From Pseudanabaenaceae cyanobacterium SKYG29 (GTDB lineage: Bacteria; Cyanobacteriota; Cyanobacteriia; Pseudanabaenales; Pseudanabaenaceae), in the NCBI GenBank assembly GCA_025055675.1, contig JANWWT010000005.1, positions 62,001 to 126,000 on the forward strand: a stretch of 64,000 bases of DNA. Direction: 5' to 3'. Below, piece by piece: positions 55,137-63,958 of the stretch. Each line of letters opens with the position of its first letter. Positions within the stretch are counted from its first letter, which is position 1. The translations under genes were made by a program, and so were the position numbers. Under the pieces are notes generated by a model. The model did no database searches. It was not told the origin of the DNA and worked only from the letters and a program-made list of their open reading frames with translations.

Positions 55137-58100
55137 TGGTTTGTCGATCGTAGTGACATCCTGCTGCCGCTTGGGTCTGAGGTTCTTGGCTCTGAAGGTT
55201 GGTGTGGGTATTTCGTGTAGGAGCAGATAAAAACAGGGAATAATAAACAAAGTCAAGAGAGTAGCAAAAGAAAGACCAGAGAAAACAACAATTCCCAAGG
55301 GGCGTAGAAACTCGCTCCCTTCTCCCAACCCCAATGCCAGAGGAAACAGTCCCAGGACTGTGGTAATCGTAGTCATCAAAATCGGTCTCAATCTCTGCGG
55401 TGCTGCCTGGGTAATAGCTGTCAACCGATCGCAGCCTGTCTCTTCTTTGATCTGATTTGCCAGTTCCACCATGATAATGGCGTTGTTGACCACAATCCCC
55501 ACCAGTAACACTGCTCCCACCACCACTGTAGCACCGATCGCTGTTTTTGTGACAAACAGACCAAGGATACCGCCCGCCAAAGCCAGGGGGACTGTGAACA
55601 TGATGACTAGGGGATCGATGAGGGAGTTGTATTGCACTGCCATCACCACAAAGACGAGAAAGGTCGCCAGCAGACCAAGCACCTGTAGAGATTGTTGCAG
55701 TTGGCGATTTGCTTCTGCCGCGCTGCTAGGCAGGATGGTAATACCAGGAGGTAATTCCGTTTCTTTGAGCGTTTGTTCCACCTCTTGGATGGCTTGACTG
55801 AGACTGGCTCCCCGATTGAGATTGCCACTGATGACAAATACATTCTTTTGATTGACCCGCAGAATTTCCCCAGGCGCTGTGCCACTCTTGATCTGGGCAA
55901 CATCGCATAAGCGCACTGTCTGCCCCTCTCTGGTAAACAAAGGGAGTTGTTCTAATTGCGATGGTTCGCTGATCTCAGCCCGATCGAGTCTGACTCTGAC
56001 ATCGACTAAGCGATTCCCTCTTTGCAGCTGGGTTGGTACACTGCCGATAATTGCGGTTGTGATAGTTTGTCCCAGGTCAGCTACTGTCAGCCCTAGCCTT
56101 TCTAGCCTTTCCCAGTTGGGATTGATTTGAATTTCTGGTTGTCTGGCATCCGTTTCTGGTCTAAAGTTTGCCCCTGTGACTTTCTCTTCTAGTGTTCTCA
56201 GTATTTGTCTGCCTGTCCGCTCCAGGGTAAGCAAATCATTGCCCTGCAATAGGACATCTATTTCTGTACCTGGGGTGGGGGAGTTATTGAGAATAATCCC
56301 TCGCACTCTCCCTGGGTTGACCCGCAGGCGAATACCAGCCAGATTTAATTTGTTGAGTTTTTGTTTGACTTTCTCTACATACCTGAAAACATCACTGCCA
56401 GGTTTAAGGGTGATTGTAGTAGAACTGCGTAGAGGATTAGCCGTGGCATTATTGCCAAATACTACCCCCCCTATGGTGGCAAAAATGTATTGAGTCTCTG
56501 GTTCTTGCCGCAGAATATCTTCTACCATTGTCATTACTTGTTGATTGGTGTTTAGGGTTGTACCAGCAGGGAATTGGGCGATGATATTAACTAAGCCTGT
56601 GTTGATGGGGGGGAGAATCTCTTGGGGTACCTGTCTTGCCATCCACCAGGAACTCACACCGCAAATTATAAATGTCAAACTAAGGACTAATAATCGCCAT
56701 CGCAGTAAATGTTTGAGTAGCCAACCATAGCCATCGGTTGCTGCCGTAAACCAATCGTGAAACTGCCTGAATAACCACCATCTGCCTATGCCACTGCTGG
56801 CTCTCACTGCTAATAGCCGAGAGGCTAAAGCGGGTACAACGGTCACTGCTACTACAATGGAGGCAGCAACGGCAAACACGATCGTTAACACCAATTCATT
56901 GAACAACAGAGAAATAAAACCGCCGATCAACAAAAATGGTAAAACAGCGACTATATTCGTAGCCGTAGAAGCAACTAAAGCCGATTCCACTTTTTGACTA
57001 CTGATAATCGCCCGCTCGATCGTGTCTTTCCAGCCCAAACTACTGGCACTCTGCCCTACCGCCATGCCCGTACCAACCGCAATGCTCTCTAACATCACGA
57101 TCGAGTTGTCCACGACAATTCCCACCCCCAAAGCCAAGCCCCCCAGACTAAAAAGATTGAGGGAAAAGTTACATAACGCCATGACAATCACAGCGGCGAG
57201 AATGGACAGGGGAATGGAAATCAGAATGATCAAAGTCTGGCGCAGGGAACCTAAAAATAACAACACAGCGAGCGCTGCTAAAATTGCCCCCGTCACCCCT
57301 GCCTGTACCACGGATTTAATCGCACTGCGGATGAAACGGGAGTCATCTAATGTCACTGTCAAAACCGCATCAGGGGGAATCAGCCCCTGTTGTTTTAACT
57401 GCTCTAGCTTCTGTTTAACACCGTCAACTACAACGATCGTGTTAGCATCAGGTTGTTTCTGGACTGTCACTTTGACCGCTGGTTCGCCATTGAGGGTGAC
57501 AAATAGGCGCTGTTCAGCACTGCCATCGGTGACGGTAGCAAAATCTCGCAGATAAACCTGTTTGCCATTGACAGTCAAAGAGAGTTCTTCTATCTCCTGC
57601 ACTGAGGCAAAACGACCGATCGTTCTTGTCAAAGGCTCAAATATTTTGCCTGCCAATCTACCCCCAGAGATGTCTTGATTTCGTTTCTGTAGGGCTGTTA
57701 AAACATCTGCCACCGTCAGACCTTGAGCCTGTAGACGGGCAAAATCCAGTTTGACAGTCACTTCCTCTGTCTGCCCACCGACGACATCTACCGCTGCTAC
57801 ACCAGGGACTACACTCAGTTCCCTTGCCAGTTCTTCTTCGGCAAAAATTCGCAAAGTCAAGGGGGAAAGACTAGGAGAAGTCAGGGCAAATTCATAGACG
57901 GGTAATTGGGAGGGGTCAAACTTGAAAATCCGCGCATCTTCGATATTGTCAGGCAGACGGCTGCGCCCCCGATTGTAGGTAGCTGTGACATCATTCAGGG
58001 CTTGGTCTAAATTGCTACCAGGGGCAAAGAATAAATCTACCCTTACTCGCCCTTCTTGGGTGCGAGAAAATATCTGGGTTACGCCTTCTGTGGCAGCTAG

Positions 58101-58325
58101 GGAGGCTTCTAGGGGTTTGGTCACTTCGTCTACAGCTACTTCAGGGGCAATGCCAGGGATGTTCAACTGCACAGCAATACGGGGATAGGTAATCCCAGGT
58201 AGGAGATCGACTTGTAATCTCGTGACAGCAAATAGCCCCAACACTACTACCGCTAGACTGAGGACAAGGGTGCCAATGTGACGGCGAATAGCCAGTCTGC
58301 TAATACTAATTCCCTGGTCTGTCAT
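55128..58325 (-). CDS. RND-family efflux pump permease (HAE1/AcrB type)
   Basis: About 1065 residues from ATG 58325; a start 30 nt earlier adds an odd leader and overlaps the fusion-protein gene more. Twelve membrane helices in two repeats, each with a large periplasmic loop. Motifs: VNIPGIAPEVAVDEVTKPLE-type opening (LQVDLLPGITYPRIAVQL), GVGIVVDNSIVMLES in helix 4, and the second-half GIVVNNAIIMVE. The proton-relay Asp of TM4 is at VDNSIV. It exports hydrophobic compounds with the adjacent fusion protein; an outer-membrane channel gene is not nearby. Confidence 0.93.
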   Translation of the reverse strand: MTDQGISISRLAIRRHIGTLVLSLAVVVLGLFAVTRLQVDLLPGITYPRIAVQLNIPGIAPEVAVDEVTKPLEASLAATEGVTQIFSRTQEGRVRVDLFFAPGSNLDQALNDVTATYNRGRSRLPDNIEDARIFKFDPSQLPVYEFALTSPSLSPLTLRIFAEEELARELSVVPGVAAVDVVGGQTEEVTVKLDFARLQAQGLTVADVLTALQKRNQDISGGRLAGKIFEPLTRTIGRFASVQEIEELSLTVNGKQVYLRDFATVTDGSAEQRLFVTLNGEPAVKVTVQKQPDANTIVVVDGVKQKLEQLKQQGLIPPDAVLTVTLDDSRFIRSAIKSVVQAGVTGAILAALAVLLFLGSLRQTLIILISIPLSILAAVIVMALCNFSLNLFSLGGLALGVGIVVDNSIVMLESIAVGTGMAVGQSASSLGWKDTIERAIISSQKVESALVASTATNIVAVLPFLLIGGFISLLFNELVLTIVFAVAASIVVAVTVVPALASRLLAVRASSGIGRWWLFRQFHDWFTAATDGYGWLLKHLLRWRLLVLSLTFIICGVSSWWMARQVPQEILPPINTGLVNIIAQFPAGTTLNTNQQVMTMVEDILRQEPETQYIFATIGGVVFGNNATANPLRSSTTITLKPGSDVFRYVEKVKQKLNKLNLAGIRLRVNPGRVRGIILNNSPTPGTEIDVLLQGNDLLTLERTGRQILRTLEEKVTGANFRPETDARQPEIQINPNWERLERLGLTVADLGQTITTAIIGSVPTQLQRGNRLVDVRVRLDRAEISEPSQLEQLPLFTREGQTVRLCDVAQIKSGTAPGEILRVNQKNVFVISGNLNRGASLSQAIQEVEQTLKETELPPGITILPSSAAEANRQLQQSLQVLGLLATFLVFVVMAVQYNSLIDPLVIMFTVPLALAGGILGLFVTKTAIGATVVVGAVLLVGIVVNNAIIMVELANQIKEETGCDRLTAITQAAPQRLRPILMTTITTVLGLFPLALGLGEGSEFLRPLGIVVFSGLSFATLLTLFIIPCFYLLLHEIPTPTFRAKNLRPKRQQDVTTIDKPSL

Positions 58326-59601
58326 GCTTTTCTCCCTTCCTTTGTGATAGGACACTCACTGCCACTTTGTCCCCATCTTTTAGGGGTCTGCCACTCCTAA
58401 CGACGTATTCTTCCCCCGGGGCTAACCCCGATCGAATCACCACTTTGCCATCTATTTCTTTGCCGATTTTGACAGGGCGTGATTCTACAGTGATTGTCTC
58501 CCCCGATCGTTTGACAACAAAAATCTTACTCTCTTTATCATTGGGTCTGCCCGCTGTACGCAGGGCAGTAGCAGGGGCTGTCACGACTTTCTTGCTCTTC
58601 TGAGGCACAAAGGTGACTCTGGCTAAGAGACCACTGCCAATTGTCTGTTGCTCATTGTTTAACTCCACCTCTACGGGAATCAGGCGGGAACGGGGGTCAG
58701 CAGTGGGAGAAATACGGGTGATCTGCCCTACAAATTCCTGGTTGGGTAAGGCATCTAGCTTGACCGTGGCACTCTGACCGAGGGAGAGATTAGCCCGATC
58801 GAGTTCTGACACCTCCACTACAACTTTGACTGTGGCAAAATCGGCAATTTTAACAATCTCATTGCCCCCTTGGAGTAGATTGCCCGCTTCTGCGGTTTTG
58901 GCTGTCACAATGCCTGTAATAGGAGAACGAATGACCGTATAAGCCAGTCTTTCCTCTGCCTGTTGCAAAATTGCCCTTTGCGCTTCCACCCGTTTTTGAG
59001 CAGTAGCTACCTCCGCCTGCTGGGATTGTAACTGCGCCTCTGTCGCTTTGAGGGTTTGCCGCGCCGTGTTTGCCTTGGTCTCTGCCTGTTCTGCCTGCTG
59101 GGGAGTGATTGCCCCTGCTTTTGCTAGTTGGTTTAGTCGGCGGGCATCCGCCTGTGCCTGTTGTAACTCCAGTCGGGCACGCTCTACCTGGGCTTTGGCA
59201 TTGGCTACTAGGGTTTGGATGCGGGCTAGCTCGGCTTCCCGGGCTGCCAGCTCCGCTGCTGACTGCAACACATTGGCTTTTAACACACCGTCATCCTGGC
59301 GACCAATAATCTGCCCCTGTTGTACTAGGTCTCCCCGATCGACCGCTAGTTCTAGTAGCTGTCCCTCTACTCTGGCTCTGAGGGTCACTTCTCGGTTGGG
59401 GTTGGTTGTCCCTGTATACTGACGGGGTTGGTCGATCGTTTCCAGCTTCGCTACCGCTACATCGACATTGACAGTACTTTGTGCCCCTAAGCGAGCAGGG
59501 GGAGGAGTTTGTGCCTGGGTGGAAGGGGAATTAGTCCGGCAGCTACTGAGCCATAACCCCCCAATGCCCGCTACTATCACCAGACCGATCCTGCGCCCCA
59601 T
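58306..59601 (-). CDS. RND efflux periplasmic adaptor (membrane fusion protein)
   Basis: 431 residues. Lipoprotein-type signal with LWLSSC (about residue 22). Lipoyl-like halves (LRARVEGQLLELAVDRGDLVQQGQII and YTVIRSPITGIVTAKTAEAGNLLQGG) flank a long Ala/Gln/Glu-rich hairpin coiled coil (about 115-215). A beta-barrel and a membrane-proximal domain follow (GLAPGEEYVVRSGRPLKDGDKVAV). It bridges the RND permease to an outer-membrane channel. It overlaps the permease start by 20 nt, so both are translated together. Confidence 0.93.
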   Translation of the reverse strand: MGRRIGLVIVAGIGGLWLSSCRTNSPSTQAQTPPPARLGAQSTVNVDVAVAKLETIDQPRQYTGTTNPNREVTLRARVEGQLLELAVDRGDLVQQGQIIGRQDDGVLKANVLQSAAELAAREAELARIQTLVANAKAQVERARLELQQAQADARRLNQLAKAGAITPQQAEQAETKANTARQTLKATEAQLQSQQAEVATAQKRVEAQRAILQQAEERLAYTVIRSPITGIVTAKTAEAGNLLQGGNEIVKIADFATVKVVVEVSELDRANLSLGQSATVKLDALPNQEFVGQITRISPTADPRSRLIPVEVELNNEQQTIGSGLLARVTFVPQKSKKVVTAPATALRTAGRPNDKESKIFVVKRSGETITVESRPVKIGKEIDGKVVIRSGLAPGEEYVVRSGRPLKDGDKVAVSVLSQRKGEKHDRPGN

Positions 59602-59674
59602 AGTGCCACCCGTTTGCCAAACCTAGCTTAAATCTTAAGACTTGCTAAAGCAAGATGGCGTTCACCATATCCCC

Positions 59675-60169
59675 CTACAGTTCTAGGAGCATAAGCCATA
59701 GATGCTTTGCCCCTGCCTTGGCACTGCAAAAAAACAAATCCACTAGCAGTTTGAGAGCCAATTTTTCCACTTGGGGAGCAGCACTTTTGTCCGCTAACCG
59801 CTCGTTATACAAATGGTAGAAGCGATCGAGATAATCCCCCAAAACAGGTTCACGGTGGGGAGACAGGCGCTGGTGTTGACAGAAACTCAATTTTTCCACT
59901 GCCTGGCGCAATTCCTGGTGATACTTACTAGCGAGATAGGCACTCACCCGCACTAAAGCCAGTGCTTCTTCAATATCCAGCTTCTTTCTTCCCCCCTTGC
60001 TGCGGCGTAGCGGACTAGCCTGCCGTAATCGCCACAGGGCAATCCGATCGGTAATAATCGTATGCACTTGCAAAAACTTTGCCCCCTCTAGCATTTCTTC
60101 TGAACTCATGCCCGTAAAGGCTTCCAGTGCCAGCAGAATCAGGTCAAGGTAGGCTTTAGTGTCTGCCAT
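59675..60169 (-). CDS. DUF3038-family cyanobacterial protein
   Basis: 164 residues, all-helical by pattern. Family features: LDLILLALEAF near the start, ALWRLRQASPLRR, RKKLDIEEALALVRVSAYLA, and YLDRFYHLYNER. It is a cyanobacteria-specific family of unknown function. No membrane helix or motif suggests an activity. Divergent from the CysQ-like gene, 32 nt apart. Confidence 0.75.
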   Translation of the reverse strand: MADTKAYLDLILLALEAFTGMSSEEMLEGAKFLQVHTIITDRIALWRLRQASPLRRSKGGRKKLDIEEALALVRVSAYLASKYHQELRQAVEKLSFCQHQRLSPHREPVLGDYLDRFYHLYNERLADKSAAPQVEKLALKLLVDLFFCSAKAGAKHLWLMLLEL

Positions 60170-60201
60170 GGGGTACTATAGGGGGAGCTAGACAAGCAAT
60201 T

Positions 60202-61056
60202 ATGCACCAACAACTATCAGAATGGTTACCCCTAGTGAAGTCGATCGCTTGGCAGGCAGCAGCGGTCATCCTTGCCTACTATCAACAGCAGAGTGATTTA
60301 GACATTCAAGATAAAGGTGGGGAGGAAGGACCAGTAACCAAAGCCGATATTGCCAGCAATGAGGTAATTTTACAGGGCTTACAAAAACAATTTGGCACTG
60401 CCCAATTTGCCTATCTCAGTGAAGAGACGGATGACGACCTAAGCAGACTCGATCGGGACTGGGTATGGATTATTGACCCCCTAGATGGCACCCATGAATT
60501 TGTCGAACGCAAAGGAGAATTTGCCATACATATAGGGCTGGCGTATCAGCAGCGACCCGTTTTGGGGATAGTGGCATTACCCGCCTTGGGCAAACTCTAT
60601 AGCGCAGCGGCAGGGCAAGGGGCATACGTAGAAGACAGAGAGGGAAATGTGAGCAAATTGCAGGTATCCGATCGGACAGACCCCGCCACTATGGTAGTCA
60701 TTGCCAGTCGGAGCCACCGTGGTCCTAAACTGAACCACATTCTCAGTCACGTACCCAAGGCGCAGGAATATGCCGTAGGCAGTATTGGGGGGAAATTTGC
60801 GGCTCTAGCAGAAGGCAAGGCTGACTACTATATCTCTGTGTCGGGGCAATCCGCACCGAAGGACTGGGATTATTGTGCCCCAGAATTAATCCTCCAGGAA
60901 GCAGGGGGCAGACTCACTCGTTTTGATGGTTCTGTGCTTACCTACAACAATCCTGATATAGTGCAATGGGGAGATATTATTGCCAGTAATGGGCACAATC
61001 ACGACTATTTGTGTCAACTTTGTCAAAGGGCAGCGCAGCAATTTGCTCAACTCTAA
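60202..61056 (+). CDS. cysQ: CysQ-like inositol monophosphatase-family phosphatase
   Basis: 284 residues. Metal-binding motifs of the lithium-sensitive phosphatases: GPVTKADIASN, LSEETDDD, WIIDPLDGTHEF (DPxDGT), and the C-terminal DWDYCAPELILQEAGGRLTRFDG (WDxxAxxLI). The form is closest to 3'(2'),5'-bisphosphate nucleotidase, which recycles PAP from sulfate assimilation; inositol or fructose bisphosphates remain possible. The 3' end overlaps the CHASE2 gene in another frame. Confidence 0.88.
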   Translation: MHQQLSEWLPLVKSIAWQAAAVILAYYQQQSDLDIQDKGGEEGPVTKADIASNEVILQGLQKQFGTAQFAYLSEETDDDLSRLDRDWVWIIDPLDGTHEFVERKGEFAIHIGLAYQQRPVLGIVALPALGKLYSAAAGQGAYVEDREGNVSKLQVSDRTDPATMVVIASRSHRGPKLNHILSHVPKAQEYAVGSIGGKFAALAEGKADYYISVSGQSAPKDWDYCAPELILQEAGGRLTRFDGSVLTYNNPDIVQWGDIIASNGHNHDYLCQLCQRAAQQFAQL

Positions 61057-61450
61057 ATGGCAGATTCTCACTTTTCTAGTATGGCTATTGGTAGGACTAG
61101 GGTTAAATAAAGTTTTCCCCCTGTTAGAACTACAAATCCAAGCCCTATTTTTCCGTTGGCGACCGCCACAGTTGCCCCCCCCAGAAATAGTCATCATTGC
61201 CATCGATGAATTGAGTCTAGCTCAAACAGAAAAATTCCCCTGGCAGCGGAGTGTTTATGCCTTTGCCATCGATCGGTTGATGCAAGCAGGAGCGCAAGTA
61301 GTAGCCCTAGATTTACTGTTTGTCAGTCCCAGCATTTACGGAGCAAAAGATGACCAGAGATTTTTTACCACACTACAGCGCTATCAAGGCCGTTTAGTAT
61401 TAGCCAGTAGTTTTGACATCCACACTGTCCTAAAGGACAGTGATTCCTAA
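61043..61450 (+). pseudogene. CHASE2-domain sensor gene, 3' part lost at a tnpB element
   Basis: From TTG 61043 the product starts with a membrane helix (WQILTFLVWLLVGLGLNKVF) then the CHASE2 extracytoplasmic domain: EIVIIAIDELSLAQ, FPWQRSVYAFAIDRLMQAGAQVVALDLLF, then RLVLASSF. The genuine sequence ends at 61412; the following codons (DIHTVLKDSDS) are the right end of the mobile element, with a stop at 61450. CHASE2 proteins normally carry 400 or more residues and end in a cyclase, kinase or phosphatase domain; none is found beyond the element. So the gene is broken. The start is uncertain (other in-frame starts lie within cysQ). Confidence 0.85.
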
Positions 61451-61500
61451 GCCTCACGACTTAGATTTCTGCTTCATCGCACCAGCCCTTGCGGGTCTTA
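61413..61500 (-). ncRNA. Candidate right-end guide RNA (omega/reRNA) of the tnpB element
   Basis: In this element group the guide RNA covers the 3' end of tnpB through the right end, and the guide is the flanking DNA just after TGTCAA. Here the scaffold would end with the hairpin at 61419-61445 and the guide would start with AACTACTGGC (minus strand, below 61413), that is, the CHASE2 gene sequence. Position inferred from the family; the 5' end is not known. Confidence 0.45.
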
Positions 61501-62611
61501 CGGTTGCTCCACAGACTGCCACGGCGAGTCCCGCCGCCAAAATGTTTCTAGCCGCATTCACATCTCTGTCATGGTGTGCATGGCACATGGGACATTCCCA
61601 CTCCCTGATGTGAAGGGGCATTGTCTCTGCAATATGCCCACAGTTGCTGCACTGCTTGCTACTGGGAAACCAGCGGTCTATCTTGACCAACTGTCTCCCA
61701 TACCACTCGCACTTGTACTGCAACTGTCTAACTAGCTCCCCCCAGCCAGCATCGCTAATACTGCATGCTAACTTGTGGTTTTGAATCATGTTCCGCACCG
61801 CTAAGTCCTCAACCGCTATCAGTTGGTTTTCCTTCACCAGTTGAGTGGTTAGCTTGTGCAGAAAATCCTTGCGTGCATCGGCAATTTGGGCATGTATTTT
61901 GGCTACCCGCATTCTTGCCTTTGCCCGATTCTTTGACCCCTTCTGCTTCCGACTAAGTGCTCTCTGCGCCCTACGCAGTTGACGCAACTTTGCCTTCAAT
62001 CGCTTAGGTGGCTTCACCTTCACACCATTGCTCAGGGTGACTAGACTATCCAGTCCTAAGTCAATACCAACCTTGTTTTCTGTTGGGGGCAATGGTGCAA
62101 TTTCTTCCTCCACCAAGATAGAGACCATCCACCTACCAGATGGAGTGAGAGTGATAATGACGGTAGAAGGTTCACTGCCCTGTGGTAACTCTCTACTCCA
62201 CACAATCGGCAGTGGTTCATTGCACTTGGCAAGAAATAGCTGTCCATTTTTCCACCTAAATGCAGACTTTGTGTACTCAGCACTACCGCCATGCTGTTTC
62301 TTCTTGAACACTGGATACTTTGCCCGCCCAGCAAAGAAGTTGGTAAACGCAGATTGCAGATGTCTGAGAGATTGTTGCAAAGGCACACAGCTAACTTCAT
62401 TGAGAAACTGCAAGTCTTCTTGCCTTTTCCACTCAGTGAGTAAGGCAGATGTTGCTCCATACCCTACCTGCTCTTGTCTGTGTTCCCATGCTTCTTTCCT
62501 AACTGCTAAAGCACGGTTGTAAACCAGCCTTGCACAGCCGATCGTTTTTCGTAAGAGCACCTCCTGCTCTGGTGTCGGGTAAAAGCGGTATGTGTAAGCT
62601 CTATGTGCCAT
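61454..62611 (-). CDS. tnpB: TnpB, RNA-guided RuvC-type nuclease
   Basis: 385 residues, intact. RuvC catalytic residues: Asp184 (GIDLGLDS), Glu268 (IAVEDL), Asp in DRDVNAARN (348-355). Zinc finger Cys321, Cys324, Cys340, Cys343 (CSNCGH, CPMC). The N-terminal YRFYPTPEQEVLL and LVYNRALAVRKEA begin the recognition domain. Characterised TnpB proteins use an RNA from the element's right end to cut DNA at the empty site, which helps keep the element. All active-site residues are kept, so activity is plausible. Confidence 0.95.
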   Translation of the reverse strand: MAHRAYTYRFYPTPEQEVLLRKTIGCARLVYNRALAVRKEAWEHRQEQVGYGATSALLTEWKRQEDLQFLNEVSCVPLQQSLRHLQSAFTNFFAGRAKYPVFKKKQHGGSAEYTKSAFRWKNGQLFLAKCNEPLPIVWSRELPQGSEPSTVIITLTPSGRWMVSILVEEEIAPLPPTENKVGIDLGLDSLVTLSNGVKVKPPKRLKAKLRQLRRAQRALSRKQKGSKNRAKARMRVAKIHAQIADARKDFLHKLTTQLVKENQLIAVEDLAVRNMIQNHKLACSISDAGWGELVRQLQYKCEWYGRQLVKIDRWFPSSKQCSNCGHIAETMPLHIREWECPMCHAHHDRDVNAARNILAAGLAVAVCGATVRPARAGAMKQKSKS

Positions 62612-62712
62612 AATTCTATTGTACGATAGTAATCCAAAGCCGTCCTATCGGTCGGCGAGCTCCCACGAGCCGCTCCCAAGTCGAAGGACGGGGTTTCAAA
62701 CCCATTTTTTTG

Positions 62713-63384
62713 ATGAGTCCAGTTGCTGATTTATTCAATAAAATTGCCCCTGTTTATGATAACCTCAACGATGCCCTGAGCCTAGGCTTACACCGCGTTT
62801 GGAAAAAGATGGTACTGGGCTGGGCGGCACCAAAACCAGGGGAATTGTGGTTAGATTTATGCTGCGGGAGTGGCGATATGGCAATCCTATTAGCCCGATC
62901 GGGGGCAACTGTAATTGGGGTAGATTTTGCCCCTTGCCAGCTAGCAATTGCCCAACGGAAAGGGAGAAATTTGCCCAATTTAAGTTGGGAAGAGGGAGAT
63001 GTTTTACATTTGCGCTTTCCTGATAGGAGCGTTGATGGTGTGACTATGACCTACGGGTTGAGAAATTTAGCTGATGTCAGGCAAGGTTTACAGGAAATTT
63101 ATCGCGTCTTAAACACCCCAGGTAGGGCAGTAATTTTAGATTTCCACCGTCCCTATAACCCAGTCCTAGCAGGATTCCAGAGGTGGTACCTAAGAACAAT
63201 CGTTGTCCCTACTGCCCGCCAATTTCACCTAGAAAGTGAATATGCCTACCTAGAACCCAGTCTGCAAAAGTTCCCCCAGGGAAGGGAACAAATCCAGCTA
63301 GCTCAGCAGGTCGGCTTTCGTGACATCAAGCACTACCCCATTGTGGGGGGGATGATGGGCATTTTATATCTCAACAAAACCTAG
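62713..63384 (+). CDS. menG: Demethylphylloquinone/ubiquinone-type methyltransferase MenG (UbiE family)
   Basis: About 223 residues. SAM site LWLDLCCGSGDMAILLA, then GVDFAPCQLAIAQ; family motifs DLFNKIAPVYDNLNDALSLGLHRVWK at the start (split) and TMTYGLRNLADVRQGLQEIYRVL. In cyanobacteria this enzyme makes phylloquinone, the photosystem I electron carrier. ATG 62713 is chosen (a TTG precedes it). The tnpB element sits directly upstream, so its native promoter may have been replaced; the left-end hairpins now form its leader. Confidence 0.93.
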   Translation: MSPVADLFNKIAPVYDNLNDALSLGLHRVWKKMVLGWAAPKPGELWLDLCCGSGDMAILLARSGATVIGVDFAPCQLAIAQRKGRNLPNLSWEEGDVLHLRFPDRSVDGVTMTYGLRNLADVRQGLQEIYRVLNTPGRAVILDFHRPYNPVLAGFQRWYLRTIVVPTARQFHLESEYAYLEPSLQKFPQGREQIQLAQQVGFRDIKHYPIVGGMMGILYLNKT

Positions 63385-63436
63385 TCCGCCTGGCACTTGT
63401 GCTAAAGTGGCGATACAGATTTTTCCCACTGGTTCT

Positions 63437-63958
63437 ATGGCACTTTCTCGTTTTGTCCTCCCTTTGCTGTTGTGGGGGAGCAGCGCCTTAGCTCTACTAG
63501 CACAGGATGCTGAGTGCTTCATCCAGGATGCCAAGGGGCGTAAAATCGACCTCAGCAATATCTGTGGCAAGACACCACCTCCCTCTCCCCGCTTTGTCAG
63601 CGTACCCATCAAAGACCGCCGCGGCAATACCCCTGTCATTGCTGTAACTTTTAACGGTAAGCAAACCTTTGATATGATCCTCGACACAGGGGCAACGGGT
63701 ACAGTCATCACGCAAGAAATGGCTAATCTCCTCAATGTCCGTCCCTTTACCGCTGTCAAAGCCCAGGTAGCAGATGGGTCAACAGTGGTCTTTCCTATTG
63801 GCTTCGTCCAGTCCATCAGTGTCAGTGGTGCTACTGTCAACAACGTCCCCGTCGCTATTGCTCCCCAAATGCAACTAGGGCTATTGGGTAACGACTTCCT
63901 CAGCAGTTACGATGTCAAAATTAAGCGCGACACGATCGAGCTCTACCAGCGCCCCTAG
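63437..63958 (+). CDS. Secreted retropepsin-like aspartyl protease
   Basis: 173 residues from ATG 63437. Signal peptide (MALSRFVLPLLLWGSSALALLAQ). Active-site DTGAT at 83-87 with preceding FDMILDTG and later LLGNDFLSSYDVKIKRD, the pattern of bacterial single-domain retropepsins (TIGR02281-like), which act as dimers. A short Cys pair (Cys27, Cys43) lies before the fold. The role is unknown; it is probably periplasmic. Confidence 0.85.
   Translation: MALSRFVLPLLLWGSSALALLAQDAECFIQDAKGRKIDLSNICGKTPPPSPRFVSVPIKDRRGNTPVIAVTFNGKQTFDMILDTGATGTVITQEMANLLNVRPFTAVKAQVADGSTVVFPIGFVQSISVSGATVNNVPVAIAPQMQLGLLGNDFLSSYDVKIKRDTIELYQRP

Larger units (their letters stand above)
61413..62705 (-). mobile_element. 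IS605/IS1341-type element carrying only tnpB
   Basis: Right end at 61413: minus strand GAATCACTGTCC-TTTA-GGACAGTG then GATGTCAA, the hairpin plus TGTCAA typical of the group. Left end near 62640-62705: nested hairpins, CCGTCC/GGACGG around CGGCGAGCTC/GAGCCG, then GGGTTTCAAACCC. No tnpA is present, so it moves only with help or not at all. It splits CHASE2 on one side and lies 8 nt or so before menG on the other. The left boundary is approximate. Confidence 0.85.
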
